In this document: positions 10,289 through 21,029 of the stretch, piece after piece
How the letters are laid out: each line of letters begins with the position of its first letter
How positions within the stretch are numbered: position 1 is the stretch's first letter
NCBI GenBank assembly: GCA_003427395.1
Contig: BFEA01000353.1
Span: forward strand, 1,146,912-1,192,432
DNA: 45,521 bases
Direction: 5' to 3'
Source of the DNA: Chara braunii
Lineage: Eukaryota > Streptophyta > Charophyceae > Charales > Characeae
Notes under the pieces: generated by a model
Told to the model about the DNA's origin: nothing
The model's database searches: none
Seen by the model: only the letters and a program-made list of their open reading frames with translations
Position numbers and translations under genes: made by a program

Positions 10289-10983
10289 TAGGAAAAGGGG
10301 TTGAGGAAAGGGGGGGTGATGGTCAAAAATGGATTTCAGCAGATGAGGACGGACTCCCACGTTGCGGCATTAAAAAACATGGTTTCTCATCAACTCAAAC
10401 AAGTAATTTTAGAGTTGACAGGAGAAAGTATCTAATACTTAACCGCAGGAGAAAGTAAGGAAAACACAGCAAGGATTGGCAATAGTGAAGGGGTCACAGG
10501 TAACTGAAATAAAGGAACACAAAGAATTAATAGGTCATCCTGTCCTCCCCCGACCTGCAACGGAGCCACAATAAAAAAAATAAGTAATAGGACCACTTCA
10601 AGAAATATCGACTTAAATGGAAAGATGAACAGGCAATTGTGGATGAGGAACCACTTGGAAACCCCCCTGACCACAAGGTAGCTCAACCCATGACAGTGAA
10701 AAATCCTCGCAGCAAAGACATTTGTTGATCAGAAGGAGACGAAAGTTAAGCCGGCCGATGGCCGGGGGACAGGCGAGTCTAGCCCTGTTTAAATCAGGAG
10801 GGCTGATTTTACCAGTTAGCCTGAAAGAACACGTATGAGAGGTAGGCTTATCAAAGCTGGCAGGATCAATACATGGAGAGATAACAATGTATGGAACTCC
10901 AGTGGGCCCTCTTTCGTCCCTGATGGGTCGAGGTTAAAGCAGAAATTGTCAAAATCATTCAAACACAGTTTTCGCAAGGGGGC

Positions 10984-11205
10984 TCTTATGTGCTTATCCT
11001 ATATTCAGATGCGCATAGGATTTCAACTAAGGATGTGTTCCTTAGATATGAGTATTCGCGAGCTATTGACTTGCATTGGTACGCCAAAGACATGTTAACA
11101 CAGCTCCAGCAAATGAAAATTGAAGCAGGTGACTATTGGACAAAACTTGATGTCACGGTCCTGCCCTCTCGGCTTTTAAAAAAGAGGAACGTTTTACTAG
11201 ATTAA
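10984..11205 (+). pseudogene. Open fragment upstream of LINE ORF2, possible ORF1 remnant
   Basis: A continuous frame reads SYVLILYSDAHRISTKDVFL and continues with charged and aromatic residues to a stop at 11205. It lies on the same strand as the LINE, about 360 bp upstream of the first endonuclease motif, where LINE ORF1 would end. I do not recognise a nucleic-acid-binding domain. Assignment to ORF1 is positional only. Confidence 0.3.
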
Positions 11206-11336
11206 GGCGGGAAATAGACTCATGACAGCGGATGAGCTTGTGAGTCTCTCCTTTTAGAAAATTAACAAGGAAATTGAAATGGAGGGCACAAATGCGTTGG
11301 AAGTGCTATATAACAGGAACAAGGACTGAACACTCA

Positions 11337-11356
11337 TTAAACCACTAGTACCTTTG
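11337..11356 (+). other. Solo left end of the TTAA element family
   Basis: TTAA at 11337-11340 is followed by ACCACTAGTACC, matching the ends of the elements at 18013 and 39265. I found no matching right end downstream, so it is a solo or truncated end. Confidence 0.4.
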
Positions 11357-11562
11357 TTGGTTCGGAAAATAGTGGGTCTTCGACCTTTCAGGAGGCGGAA
11401 ATGAAACAACGGCCGCCGATCAGATTGATCAACGTTGAGCTCGGCCTCTTGAAAGTTCGGGAGGTGGCAAAAACTTGTCGAAACCGGACGCCTAAACGGT
11501 TTAGCATCAGTCAAACTACCAAAATGAAAGACAATTTATGAGCAACCGAGAGGTGTGGAAGG

Positions 11563-12110
11563 TAAGGAGTGGCCCAATGCCATTTGTACACAGGAAACAT
11601 ACTTGATGGATAAGGCAGACCACCATCACACACACAAACAGATTTGATCTTCAGGGCACACCCGCCCAGGCCTTCAGGGCACGCTCGCCCAGGCCAGGAC
11701 GTGCAGGAGTAGCAATCTAGGTTCCCCCTCACTTCAGGATTGATCCTCTTTAGACCACCATCACACACACAAACAGATTTGGTCTTCAGGGCACACCCGC
11801 CCAGGCCTTCAGGGCACACTCGCCCAGGCCAAGACGTGCAGGAGTAGCAATCTGGGTTCCCCCTCACTTCAGGATTGATCCTCTTTATTGGGAAGCAAAG
11901 AAGGAACAAGGCAGATGAGTATTTCACTTGGCAATGTTGGAGATTGAAGTGGTGACAATCTTGTTTGTATATGTTCCCAATAAGGTAGGGGAAAGGAGTA
12001 ACTTCTTTGAATCCTTAACCTTCAACATGCCGATCTCCAATATCTATATTCCGATTGGAATGAAGAAAGTCGCGTCGAGGTAGCGCCTTGTGCGTGGAAA
12101 AGCAACGACG
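11563..12110 (+). pseudogene. LINE endonuclease (EEP-type) remnant
   Basis: AICTQETYL carries the QET motif whose glutamate binds metal in LINE apurinic-like endonucleases. FVYVPNKVGER matches the N/V-Y-x-P-N motif further on. These two normally lie within one domain of about 230 residues. Here they are separated by a tandem duplication (11617-11886) and in different frames. The downstream GD and SDH motifs are not clear. Confidence 0.65.
11617..11886. repeat. Tandem duplication inside the LINE endonuclease
   Basis: Two 135-bp units (11617-11751 and 11752-11886) differ at only a few bases. 135 is divisible by three, so on the minus strand a 45-codon unit beginning KRINPEVRGN is repeated in one open frame. 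That frame runs against the LINE and is probably accidental. Confidence 0.95.
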
Positions 12111-13958
12111 AAACCCTCCTGAAGCAACCGACCTCGTTGAGCCTTTTTGGTAGGGGAGACGATGTTGAACCTAGTGAGGATAACGAAGCCCTGTACACCG
12201 ACTCATCAGTGCTTTGGTTCCGTTGATTTTAAGTTGGGGAAACTACTTCCTTCGGTCGGGGACCCGGCTCTTGCGAGCCCTTTGGCACGCGTCCTCGGGT
12301 TTTGGGGTAGTAAGTGTTAATTACCCCCCCACCAAAATTGCTAGGTTTATAGAACGTTGTATCCGTTTTCTGGGCACTTGAGATCCTTGCCCAACCGGTA
12401 CACTGTTTTTCTCAAAGACCTAAGTTTGTATTTAGTTGATAACGTAAGATCACATGAAGACCACAATAAGTGTATAATACGACTCAGGCCCGCCAGGGGA
12501 GTGGCAAAAGAGTAGTAGTTGAAAATGCCAAGGTTCCTATATGAAAAGGATTTAATGGAGTAGTAGCAAATTGTTCTTGTGGACTAAAAGCCATTATGAA
12601 TTTTCTTGTTTTTTTCCGGAAAGGTTTTGGGCCCTTTGTTTTGTGGGTGAAATTCGATAAGTGAGGGCGGTCTTCGATATCGAAATGAAATTATACTCAA
12701 GAAACAAGGCAAAAAAATAAAACCATATCAAACCGTGCAAACAGTCTTATGTCAATAAATAGAACAAAAGTAAGGGTTGTCTTGCACCAGGCATCCCAAC
12801 AGCGATGGCAGAAAACTTCAATACTGCTTCAAATAGACGTATGGATCGTTGATAAATTTTCTTTCCTTGTCCACATTTTGTGGAAATCCTTAATCCTTGT
12901 CCACATTATGTGGAAGAGGATGCGAAATAATTGAAGGATGCTGACAATTTCTCAACCTCTTTGATGCATACGGACGACTTTAACCCACAAAACATAAGTT
13001 CACATGTTTCAGAAAGAGCCGAACAATGAAAGCATCAAAATCTCGCATAGACCTAATAATCTTATTAGAAAAGTTAGAAGGTGCACTTAATCCTCGCAAT
13101 ATCTTTCTTGGTCTTGATCAAGAGTAAATATCCCATGATCAAAGGCATAGCTTCGTCCTCAGTTTGCTATGAAGTACGAAAAAGAATTAAAGGTAGTAAA
13201 GTAGGCAATGTGGTAAAAAAGAAGAAACTAGTTTTCGAGAGACTGTAGATCTCAATCCAAGAGTAAGTTTTACTGTCCTTAAGGAAAAAAACAGATGAAG
13301 GTAAAGGTTTCTATAAATTAAATACATCCCTCTTGAGCATGAACAGTTTCAAAACATACTTGTTCTTAAAACAAAAGAATCAAATTAAAAGTGACATACG
13401 ATGGTTCAATAACGGCTAATGTTTTTGGGACGTAAATGCAATAAATATTGAAAACCATTTGCCCAACAACGCCATCTAGAGGAATATAATCTACAAAAAC
13501 AACTTCAACAACTTTAACAACTTCAAAAGCGAGAAGAGGACTCGGTGAAAGAACGGCAACTAACTAACATAACCAAAAGAATGAGTGACTTGAAGTCCGA
13601 ATTACTAAAATACATGGAACACCGTTCGTAAGGGATTAAAATTAAAGGTAAGTTAAAGCATCATAACATGGAAGGGGTGATGAATACGAGGTCTTTTGCC
13701 ACAATAAAAGCTAGAAATGACCCTAACATTATTGAAGTTTTTACGAATTCCCAAGTAGACCGACACTCGTTGGGCGCCTTAACAGCAGCATGCACAAAAA
13801 TAGCAAGGGACTTCTTTAAAACCCCTTTTACGTCAGAAAGCAAACAACAACGGAAGGTTCGAAGATGAAAAAAAAAAGATGACGTTCTAGTACAACTAAC
13901 CATTAACAAACCAAGAAAAAACAATGTTTGAAAGCTCTCTCATAAAGGAAGAAATATG
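12111..13958 (+). other. LINE interior between endonuclease and RT, too decayed to read
   Basis: No frame longer than about 66 codons. Position between the two domains and similar A-rich composition suggest degraded ORF2. A short duplicated palindrome, CCTTGTCCACATTNTGTGGAA, occurs at about 12866 and 12896. The frame at 13668-13868 is basic and could be the linker before RT. Confidence 0.4.
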
Positions 13959-15125
13959 GTCGGCTTTATGATGATGGAGAAAGATAATACTCCAGGAATC
14001 GATGGTCTACCCAAAGAATAATGGGAAGCTATGTGGGATTGCATAACTCAAGTCTGGACCACTATTCAACTAAGAGAATATAGAGTTGAACCGGTGAATC
14101 ATTCGAAACTCTTTTTGAATTGGGCAGAGAGCTCGTAGTACCTACCACTCTTCGCACCTACCGGCAGAGGGAAAGGATCTTAAATCAACGGACTTGGACC
14201 GCGAAACCAAGCACGTCGCATACTTGAGAGTTAAGGAGACTTCTTTGTGTGTTGTATGCTCGACGAATGGGACTAAGCAGGGCGCTAGCAAAACTTGTGG
14301 GGCCTCTGCTTCTCACAGTAGTTTATAATATGGCAAGTAAAACTCTGGCTAATCGAGTACCGAAAACCATAACAGACACCATTCATTCTAATCAAACGGG
14401 TTTCATAGAAGGCAGGAACATTGAAGATAATATCTTACTAGTAAATAAATTCATTAAAAAACCTATGATCATGTTAACTATTTTTTTTAGATAAATACCT
14501 AGATAAAAATAACTTTTAATTCGACAGGACAAGAGCATGCTGGAAATGACAAGAGAGGGAATAGAGATCGCTAGCACAAACTACCCAAGATGCTTGTTCG
14601 ATTTCACTATTATTTTACGAGATGAACCCGATTATGGTAAATCGAAGTATCTTTTGGAATTGCTCAGCCCTCCAGACAATAGATAGCGCGCGTTCGTATG
14701 TTGAGGTGCCTCTTACCGGGTGGTGAATATGCTCACCCAGGTTTGAATTTAGAAAATGGATAGACATCCTATACTTAAAAGCTACAATCAGGGTGATGAT
14801 AAATGGTAATCTGATTCTACCTATAAAGTCGGAACGTTAAGTAAGACAAGGTGATCCAATCGCTCCCTTTCTTTTTATTGTCACGATGGAAGCATTGGCG
14901 GTTAACTTAAGATATAATAGGGATATTAAACGTATACAGGTCAGCTACATCCCAAAACAAGCTATGTCGGTTTGCTCCTTGTTCACGGATGACTTACCTT
15001 TAATGGTGGAAGTCTCTAATGAAAATTTGATAGTCATTAAGAGATTGATGAATAAATTTTGCTCCCTATTTGATACGAAGATTAACTGGGGTACGAAAAC
15101 GGAAGGTCGGTGGATACATCATTAG
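13959..15125 (+). pseudogene. LINE reverse transcriptase domain, broken
   Basis: The expected RT blocks are visible in order. DNTPGIDGLP then WEAMW (about 13980-14040, one stop inside) is the finger block before QTGF. ANRVPKTITDTIHSNQTGF and EGRNIEDNILLV follow (about 14350-14450). RQGDPIAPFLF then IVTMEAL is near 14840-14900. The catalytic block reads LFTDDL (about 14978-14998), where the family has F/Y-A-D-D: both aspartates are kept and alanine is replaced by threonine. INWGTKTEGRW closes the palm. At least two frameshifts and several stops occur. Confidence 0.85.
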
Positions 15126-16596
15126 GGAGTATGACTTCCTGACTATCCAAGCATCAGTTGGTTGATAACTACAACCCTAGTAAGGTTGTTGGGGATTTCA
15201 TTCTCCGCAAATGGTAAACCAATAGGGAACAATGAATGGATATCCGGACCGACCTTAGCAAAATTGGAACTATGGAAAGACAAACGGACCTTTATTATAG
15301 GACGCTGACTGGTTATAAACAATGTTATTCTAGCCTCATTTGGTGCAAGTCAACAATATGGGCATTAGACAAATAGGCACTAAAAACTCTACAAAAATAA
15401 AAACAACCCACCTATGGAGAGATAATCATGATTTCAAAAACAAATAAGTAGAGTAGCATGGCAGTGAGGAATCCAACCTAAAGTAAAAGGAGGGTTAGGT
15501 ATTTTAGATCCTTCCACTCAAGTCATGACGCTCTCTATCGAATGGATCAAAGGACTATTTTTCAACCCAGAGGTTGCTTGGTTAGCTCTAGCCTAAGAAC
15601 GAATTTCAAGACTAGCACCTAAAGTGCCAAAAGGGACAGACCCGTTGATATGGTTAGAAACTCGACAATGGTTTATCCCAAGAGGTAGAACAAGGCCCTC
15701 AAACCAGCCACCGAACATACAACATTAAACCACAAGATTTGACATAAAAATATACTCCTTTTGGCTGGATTTTTTTAAGACATGCCTTAAACGACCACTA
15801 CAAGACAAAATTCCACCAAATTGTTGGGAAGAGGTATGTCAACAACCCCTCCTCAACAATGAATGGATTAATGACTCACAAGGAAGGATGTTTCACTGTA
15901 TGGACTCTCCTTGGAAAGGATGAGTGATAAATGAGATTCGAAAAATTGGAAACATTTGGAATCCAGATGCTAGGGACTGGTACTCTCTTGTTGGCATCTT
16001 ACCAAAATTATGTCACTGCAAAATAATAGCAGAAACACTAGATACAATCACTTAAGTTGTTCTGATAGAATGGATAAGGATCCTCAAAAAAGAATCACAA
16101 CTCAAAGAGAGTGACTGGGTAGGCATCCAGGGTAATCCTCATCAAATAGGAAATGTAGTAATGGTGAACGCTGACGGATCAGTTTTAATCTCTATATTCT
16201 CAATCAACCAGAACAATTGTCTCAAAGATAATCGTATCAAGAAAACCAAATGGATCAACGCTGCCCAGACATTTAGGATCGGAGTTTTGAAATTCAAAGA
16301 CCAAGGAATTGCTTTCAAACCAACATGCGCAATTAATAAATTGACTTTCTATCCAATCTACTGGTCATGGACGATCCCTCTGGGAAAACGTGGAAAAAAT
16401 GCACACGCAATATCCACTCACTGACGGTTAAATCAACTTATCGAAAGTTGAGGCCTAGATTGGACTTGAAATAGCGAGCAGAAACAGGGTGGATGAAACA
16501 TCTCAATGTAAGCAAGGAAGATCTCAAAAAGGTAAGTGGTTTAAAACTATTAAGATTACGCCGACAAAAATTGCATCATTACAATGACAAATTGAC
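15126..16596 (+). pseudogene. LINE ORF2 connection / C-terminal region, broken
   Basis: QPKVKGGLGILDPSTQ (about 15477-15520) matches the P-K-x-x-G-G-L-G block after the RT thumb in plant-type LINEs. DPLIWLETRQWFIPRG (about 15640-15690) and EWIRILKKESQLKESDWV (about 16070-16120) are shared with the minus-strand copy at 1734-3262. An 87-codon open frame spans 16161-16424. Stops break the rest. Similarity ends at about 16590, where mitochondrial DNA begins. Confidence 0.7.
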
Positions 16597-16800
16597 GATC
16601 GACAAACCCTTTATGGCATATTAGCCACTATTCTTGTAGCTTTAGTTTTTACTGCATTTCAAGGAATGGAATATATAGAAGCTCCTTTTACCATTTCTGA
16701 TGGGATATATGGCTCTACATTCTTATTAGCTACTGGATCCCATGACTTTCATGTCATCGTAGGAACCATTTTTCTTATTATTTGTTGTGTTCGTCAATAC
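16597..16800 (+). pseudogene. cox3: Mitochondrial cox3 fragment (NUMT) inside the LINE
   Basis: Sixty-eight codons are open and read as the middle of cytochrome c oxidase subunit III. They contain [28 protein letters not shown], then [20 protein letters not shown], the membrane-spanning core of this inner-membrane respiratory subunit. The LIIC..RQY ending and [10 protein letters not shown] favour a plant or green-algal mitochondrion over an animal one. Two positions differ from the usual ATGFHGFHV: S for F (TCC) and D for G (GAC). The fragment is about a quarter of the gene, without start or stop, so it is a nuclear copy. Before and after it the sequence is LINE ORF2. Confidence 0.9.
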
Positions 16801-17541
16801 ATCGATGTCTCCCCACTAGTAATTGGCTAATAGACAGAACCTCGTTGGAAGAGAAAGACATTGCTTTACCTTGGTGTAAACTATGTTCTGTTGCATTCCC
16901 ATCTGGAACGATTCCGGAAACCATCGAACATATTTTCCTTCAATATCCAAGCACAGTTTGGTTATGGCGTTGGTGAGAAAGGATATGGAGATCCTTTAAC
17001 ACCCCTGGAACTTGGCCCTGGGACTGGCAGACTCTGTTATGGGAAACCTGGTCTCCTGATCAATTGAATAATTTATCTCATAACTGATTAATATTAGGCA
17101 GATGAGTCATCCTTTGGGTCCTTTGGCAACGTCGTTTTACTTTTGAAATGGAGGAGGCGAGATTGGATGGCCCCTGATTTCACAGAAATAATCAAGCTGC
17201 AGGTGCAGACTATTGTCACAGCTCAATGGGACAAAGTAAAAAAAAAAACCCAAGTTCTTGTCGAATAAAAAAAAAATCAACATCACATTAAACTGTTCAG
17301 TGGCGCTTGGCTAGGGAGGCCTCAAGGAGGTAAGATAGGAATCATTAAAGAGAGTGGGGTCAGGGTTAGAGAACATCGAGAGAAAAAATATAAAAAGTCA
17401 AGAGGAATACCGCTTGATATTCCACGACTGGACAAATGTGGACTCCACATTCCCCCTGCGTTCCCTATCAGAGTTCCCAGATCCATTCCCCCTCTTCTCA
17501 TTATCCCTGGTCTCCATGAGTTGGTATGGCTACGAATGAAG
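16801..17541 (+). pseudogene. LINE ORF2 C-terminal zinc-knuckle region and end
   Basis: Just after the cox3 fragment the frame reads LPWCKLCSVAFPSGTIPETI then EHIFLQYPSTVWLWRW. This is the zf-RVT type end of plant LINE ORF2 (C-x2-C then E-T-x-x-H-x-F). A second LINE fragment at 18395-18360 has the cysteine (LQCP) where this copy has tyrosine. WVLWQRRFTFEMEEARLDGP lies at 17110-17170 after a frame change. YRLIFHDW, ending near WYGYE and a stop at 17539, matches YKLRFHDW ... WFGHL at 41.7-41.8 kb. Confidence 0.75.
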
Positions 17542-17770
17542 AGGAATGGTTTGAAACGCTCTAACCAGCTAGGTAAAAATGTCAAATCTGGCGGCCAAAT
17601 AAGGTTGAAAAGGCTGATTACAGAAGTTACGGCACAAACCCATTCAGTTGGACAGGAGAAATACATGCAAAAGGTTGAGAATCAGGAGAGACATGTCACA
17701 ACCAGTCCTCAGTTTCTAACTTCTTATCTGCTCAAATGTTCATTATGCTTTTCATAAAAACTACGTACAA

Positions 17771-17878
17771 GGGACGTTGGACCCGTTTTCCAGCAGGTGC
17801 AGCTTCCCACCAACAGAATTGAGGCAACAGGAGGCCTGCTAGGGGTGAGTGCTCGTATCAAAAAAAAAAAAAAAAAAA
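17771..17878 (+). terminator. LINE 3' stem-loop and poly-A tail
   Basis: GGGACGTTGGACCCGTTTTC then CAGCAGGTGCAGCTTCCCACC contains a 6-bp stem (GTTGGA with TCCAGC, one G-T pair) around CCCGTTT. About 45 bp later an A19 run ends the element (17860-17878). The same module ends other LINE copies in this window (9221-9270 minus, 44440-44485 plus), so it marks the 3' untranslated region. Confidence 0.75.
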
Positions 17879-18430
17879 CACAAAGTCCTTTTGTGTGTAA
17901 ATCATATATAATTTAGTTCTCATTGCCTGCCATTATATGGTGAGTTCTTCCTGAACATATTGTTTAATTAGTTCCGTCAGTTCCTCGCCCTCGAGTCTTA
18001 GTTTTTCAATAGTTAAACCACCGGTACTTGGCCCAACTATTGGCCGCGAAAAAAAATAAAGTAGAAACGTTTATAGTTAGATAAATTTGGACACTCCTGT
18101 AGTGGCCCGTACATTTTCTAAAATTGTGGCTTGTTAACGGGCACAACTTTAGGAAGTACTGGTGGTTTAATATGCATCGTTTCCTCCAAAGGGCCCAAAG
18201 GATGGCTTGCTTCCCAATCTTGAATATGTTCTCTCTAGAATTGTTATTTTTGGGGGAGAGCGATGTTTTATACAAAAGCGCTCTCCAGTCCCATGGTCAC
18301 TCAGACTCTGTGCCCATCAGACGCCAAATCCTATCCCACCAACGCCAAGTGAGAATCGTCACAGGACATTGTAAGAAAGTATGCTCTATGGTTTCAGGGA
18401 TCTTGCGGGCAGGAAAGGTTGTTCCACCCC
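17879..18430 (-). pseudogene. Second LINE ORF2 C-terminal fragment, interrupted by a MITE
   Basis: On the minus strand from about 18410 the frame reads ARKIPETIEHTFLQCPVTIL then TWRWWDRIW, and after a stop IGKQAILWALWRKRCI (to 18170). Beyond the MITE it resumes as TIEKLRLEGEELTELIKQYV (18012 leftward) to YTQKDFV at 17880. Both halves align with the C-terminal part of the LINE at 16.9-17.3 kb. The plus-strand LINE tail abuts its left side, so that LINE may have inserted into this one. Confidence 0.8.
18013..18170. mobile_element. TTAA-flanked MITE E inside a LINE ORF
   Basis: TTAA at 18013-18016 and 18167-18170 flank a 150-bp body. Its ends are ACCACCGGTACTT and, inverted, ACCACCAGTACTT (12 of 13). 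Taking out the body and one TTAA leaves the host LINE frame open across the junction and equal in length to its relatives. That confirms the boundaries and a TTAA (or TA) target duplication. There is no coding capacity. Confidence 0.9.
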
Positions 18431-18655
18431 CCTTTTATTTTACCCACATCTTTTTGTTATCTTTGTTTCATTGAGTTTTCCATTTTGGCCACGTTTCTAT
18501 TTGAGTCTTACCGTCGCCTGAATTTTCAAAAGCACGCCTCTGGCCGCTACTACGTTGATGGTATACGAAGTGGGCAGGCTATTGGCGGTCTGCACCAACA
18601 CTGGCCTTTATGCCCCGAAAATGTGCAACATTTCTGTCCATCTCAGGATGGCGGT
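18431..18655. other. Unassigned spacer
   Basis: No motif recognised. Its right edge, GGATGGCGGT then TTAA, looks like the right end of another TTAA-family element whose left end I could not find. Confidence 0.4.
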
Positions 18656-18897
18656 TTAAACCACCAACACCCTGTCCACACGCAAAGTTGCACATTCTTG
18701 CAATTGTTCCAAAATAAAGACCATTCCGCCCTGTCAAACACATGTGCCCGCCCACCCATCCACACCATCCACACACACATACACACACACAACACACACA
18801 CACAGATATGCAAGCACGCACACGGCCACTCACCCACCCGCACACGTGTATGCGCCCACCCGCCCTCCCACCAGGGTTAGGGGCAGTGTTGGTTTAA
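18656..18897. mobile_element. TTAA-flanked MITE-like element H with CA repeat
   Basis: TTAA at 18656-18659 is followed by ACCACCAACACC. TTAA at 18894-18897 is preceded by the inverse of ACCAACACTGCCCC (similar with a 3-base gap). The body holds an irregular CA tract (about 18770-18845). Both TTAA sites also have a family-type end on their outer side (GATGGCGGT and GCCACCAGTACCC), so it is part of a chain. Confidence 0.5.
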
Positions 18898-19080
18898 GCC
18901 ACCAGTACCCATAATGCCTAAGCATTTTAACTGCATGTGGATCGACCATGGAATAGGGTTTGTATAAATTCATGGATTTATGATTTGGCCATGGGAATGG
19001 AGGCGAAGGTGGTGGCAACGGCCCGAAGGGCAGCCCAGCTGATTAAATGTGGTGTCATAAGAGGTTCACTGTACCGTCTT

Positions 19081-20050
19081 AACCCGAAAACAAGTAACGT
19101 ACCTTGTATACGAATTTTAGGGTGCAACTATCCTAAGATCAGGGAGGGGGGGGGGAATAAAAAAATATGCAGTAAATATCACTAATAATATCGGGAATAA
19201 AATACAACTCAGACTTGTTGTAACAGTTTGAAAGAATTTTTTCTTTTTTTTTCTATTTCTTCTCTCAACTTTTGTTTTTGCCTTTCACCACTTACTCCTA
19301 AGGCTATCTAGAGGGGACCCCTGCAAGCATAGTTTCCTCTCATTCTGAAGGGGAGATTTCATGTTGCCCCTTGCCCCTAATTTTTAGGGTATAGGGTTGA
19401 GGCCGCCAGTGGGGGTCTGGCTAACACAAAGACCGAGACCTGCCAGTAGTTGTGCCTCCCTTTCTCGTCGTCCCCCACCCCTCATCGAGTGCAATTTCCC
19501 TTCAGTAGTTCACTACGTGAAAAAAAAAAACAAGGCAAAAAGAAGTAGCCCACTACCTCTCTCTTATTCCCACGGACGGGATGATGCTCTAGCAGAAGCT
19601 TAGCAAGCAATGGATGATGCGATGTCTCACATGCAATCCGCCTGTATGTGAGGCTACTTTTAGTCTAGGTATGGATGGGATGAAAGACCAACTGGTATAT
19701 GGACTGGGTCTCTGCATGGTGCTACCACAAGTTCCTTTTTGCACAGGCGAACACATCGATTCCACAACTGCGTAAAAAAAAAAAAAAAAGTTATGTAGAG
19801 GTTATATGAAGTAGACTTCAGAGTCTGCTGCCATCTATTCGAAACAAATAAGACACACCTCGAATATAAGGTATGCACATTGTATTCGAATACAAGTTGC
19901 GTACCTTGTATTTGAGATTACCTTTTGTTCGAAAATTTAGCAGTGATTTCTTAGAACCTGTTTTTCGAAGGTAACTATACCATAACTTGAATACAAGGTA
20001 CGTACCCTGTTTTCGGGTTAAGATCATCTTCGTACAAGGTACGTACCTTG
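19081..20050. repeat. Dispersed copies of a 16-bp palindrome with conserved flanks
   Basis: CAAGGTACGTACCTTG is perfect at 20035-20050. It is near-perfect at 19091-19106, 19893-19908 and 19994-20009, with a weaker form at 19866-19882. Three copies carry the flank TTTTCGGGTT (or its inverse AACCCGAAAA), and others carry ATTCGAATACAAG. The intervening sequence has no gene. Confidence 0.8.
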
Positions 20051-20062
20051 TTTTCGGGTTGA

Positions 20063-21029
20063 AACGATAGTCTATTAAATCCATGAAAATGATAATGATG
20101 ATCAGATTATCTTCGTGATCACAAAAGAGGACGTGTTCGATGAATAAGATAATACAATCAAATTGAATCAATTGTGATGCAGATAGCCACGTCGCTGAAG
20201 AGTTTTGGGGAGGCTTTTTTTTTTAACGACCACTACCTCCGACCCTGTTTTTGTCGAGCCTGATTTTCACCGCTCACCGAGTTTTGCTGAGTGGGGGCTG
20301 GTTCGTCCAAGAAGGAACAAGGGAAAAAAAAAGAAAAAGAAAAAGAAAGAAAGAAACTTCCCCAATGTCACAATAACCACCAGATACATTTTATGAGGTG
20401 CTCGTGTGACTGTGCCCTCAGTGAGGCGTGTAGGAGACAGTTTCCCTTACGCTGTGATTGAGGGTGGATTTAGGATGTTATAGGATAGTGGGAGGAGTGC
20501 GCTGGGAAAAATTACGAAAGCGGTAGGTTGGGAGGGAGTCCTATAGGATTAGGGGGGCCTCTACCACATGACCAAGTGCCGAAGTTGACTCTCATATGTT
20601 TGTAATCCAACCTCTACAACAACCTAGGCCTAAAAAAAAAAAAAAGGCAGTTACGTGTCAACCGTGAAATACGCCCTACCTGGCTGGCAGGGCACTACAA
20701 CGACATGCCACCAAAAATAAAAATAAAAAAAATGCAAACTACAACCCCACTGTCCCCCCATAGTGGTCAGATACATTCCTCAAAGCGATGGTGCCACCTT
20801 CGTGAGGTCCTTCTCCGACGTCCCTGGATTCGAAACTCTTTGTTTTTTTTGTTTTTTGTTTTTTTAACTTTTTTTGTTTTTTTAATTTCGTCAGCCTCCA
20901 ACCGTGCTGCCAACCTCGTCTTTTCAAAAGTAGGCTACTAGATGGACTTTGTGTTTGTTTGTGAAAGGTAGTGACGGTTTAACCAAGTCGTCCCACTAGG
21001 AGAGGTCACAAGTGCACCCCCTCCTAGCC
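20063..21029. other. No gene recognised; A- and T-rich runs
   Basis: Contains a purine run (20322-20357), an A14 run near 20632 and T-rich runs at 20837-20885. GTAGTGACGGT then TTAA then CCAAGTCGTCCC at about 20960-20990 resembles a junction of the TTAA element family but is too weak to call. Confidence 0.4.

Larger units (their letters stand above)
11563..17878 (+). mobile_element. Decayed L1-type LINE retrotransposon
   Basis: Domains appear in the order expected for LINE ORF2. Endonuclease pieces are AICTQETYL at about 11570-11600 and LFVYVPNKVGERSNFFESL at about 11950-12010. RT pieces include DNTPGIDGLP, QTGFIEGRNIEDNILLV, RQGDPIAPFLF and LFTDDL. The C-terminal part has PKVKGGLGILD and a zinc-knuckle-like end. 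A 3' stem-loop and an A19 tail (17860-17878) follow. Many stops and frameshifts make it non-functional. Intrusions are a 135-bp tandem duplication and mitochondrial DNA. The 5' end is not located, and no target duplication was found beside the tail, where a second LINE fragment begins directly. Confidence 0.85.

Noticed and set aside
16597-16800. Nuclear-transferred functional cox3 gene
   Set aside because: Only about a quarter of the protein is present, without start, targeting peptide or stop, and it is embedded in a LINE.
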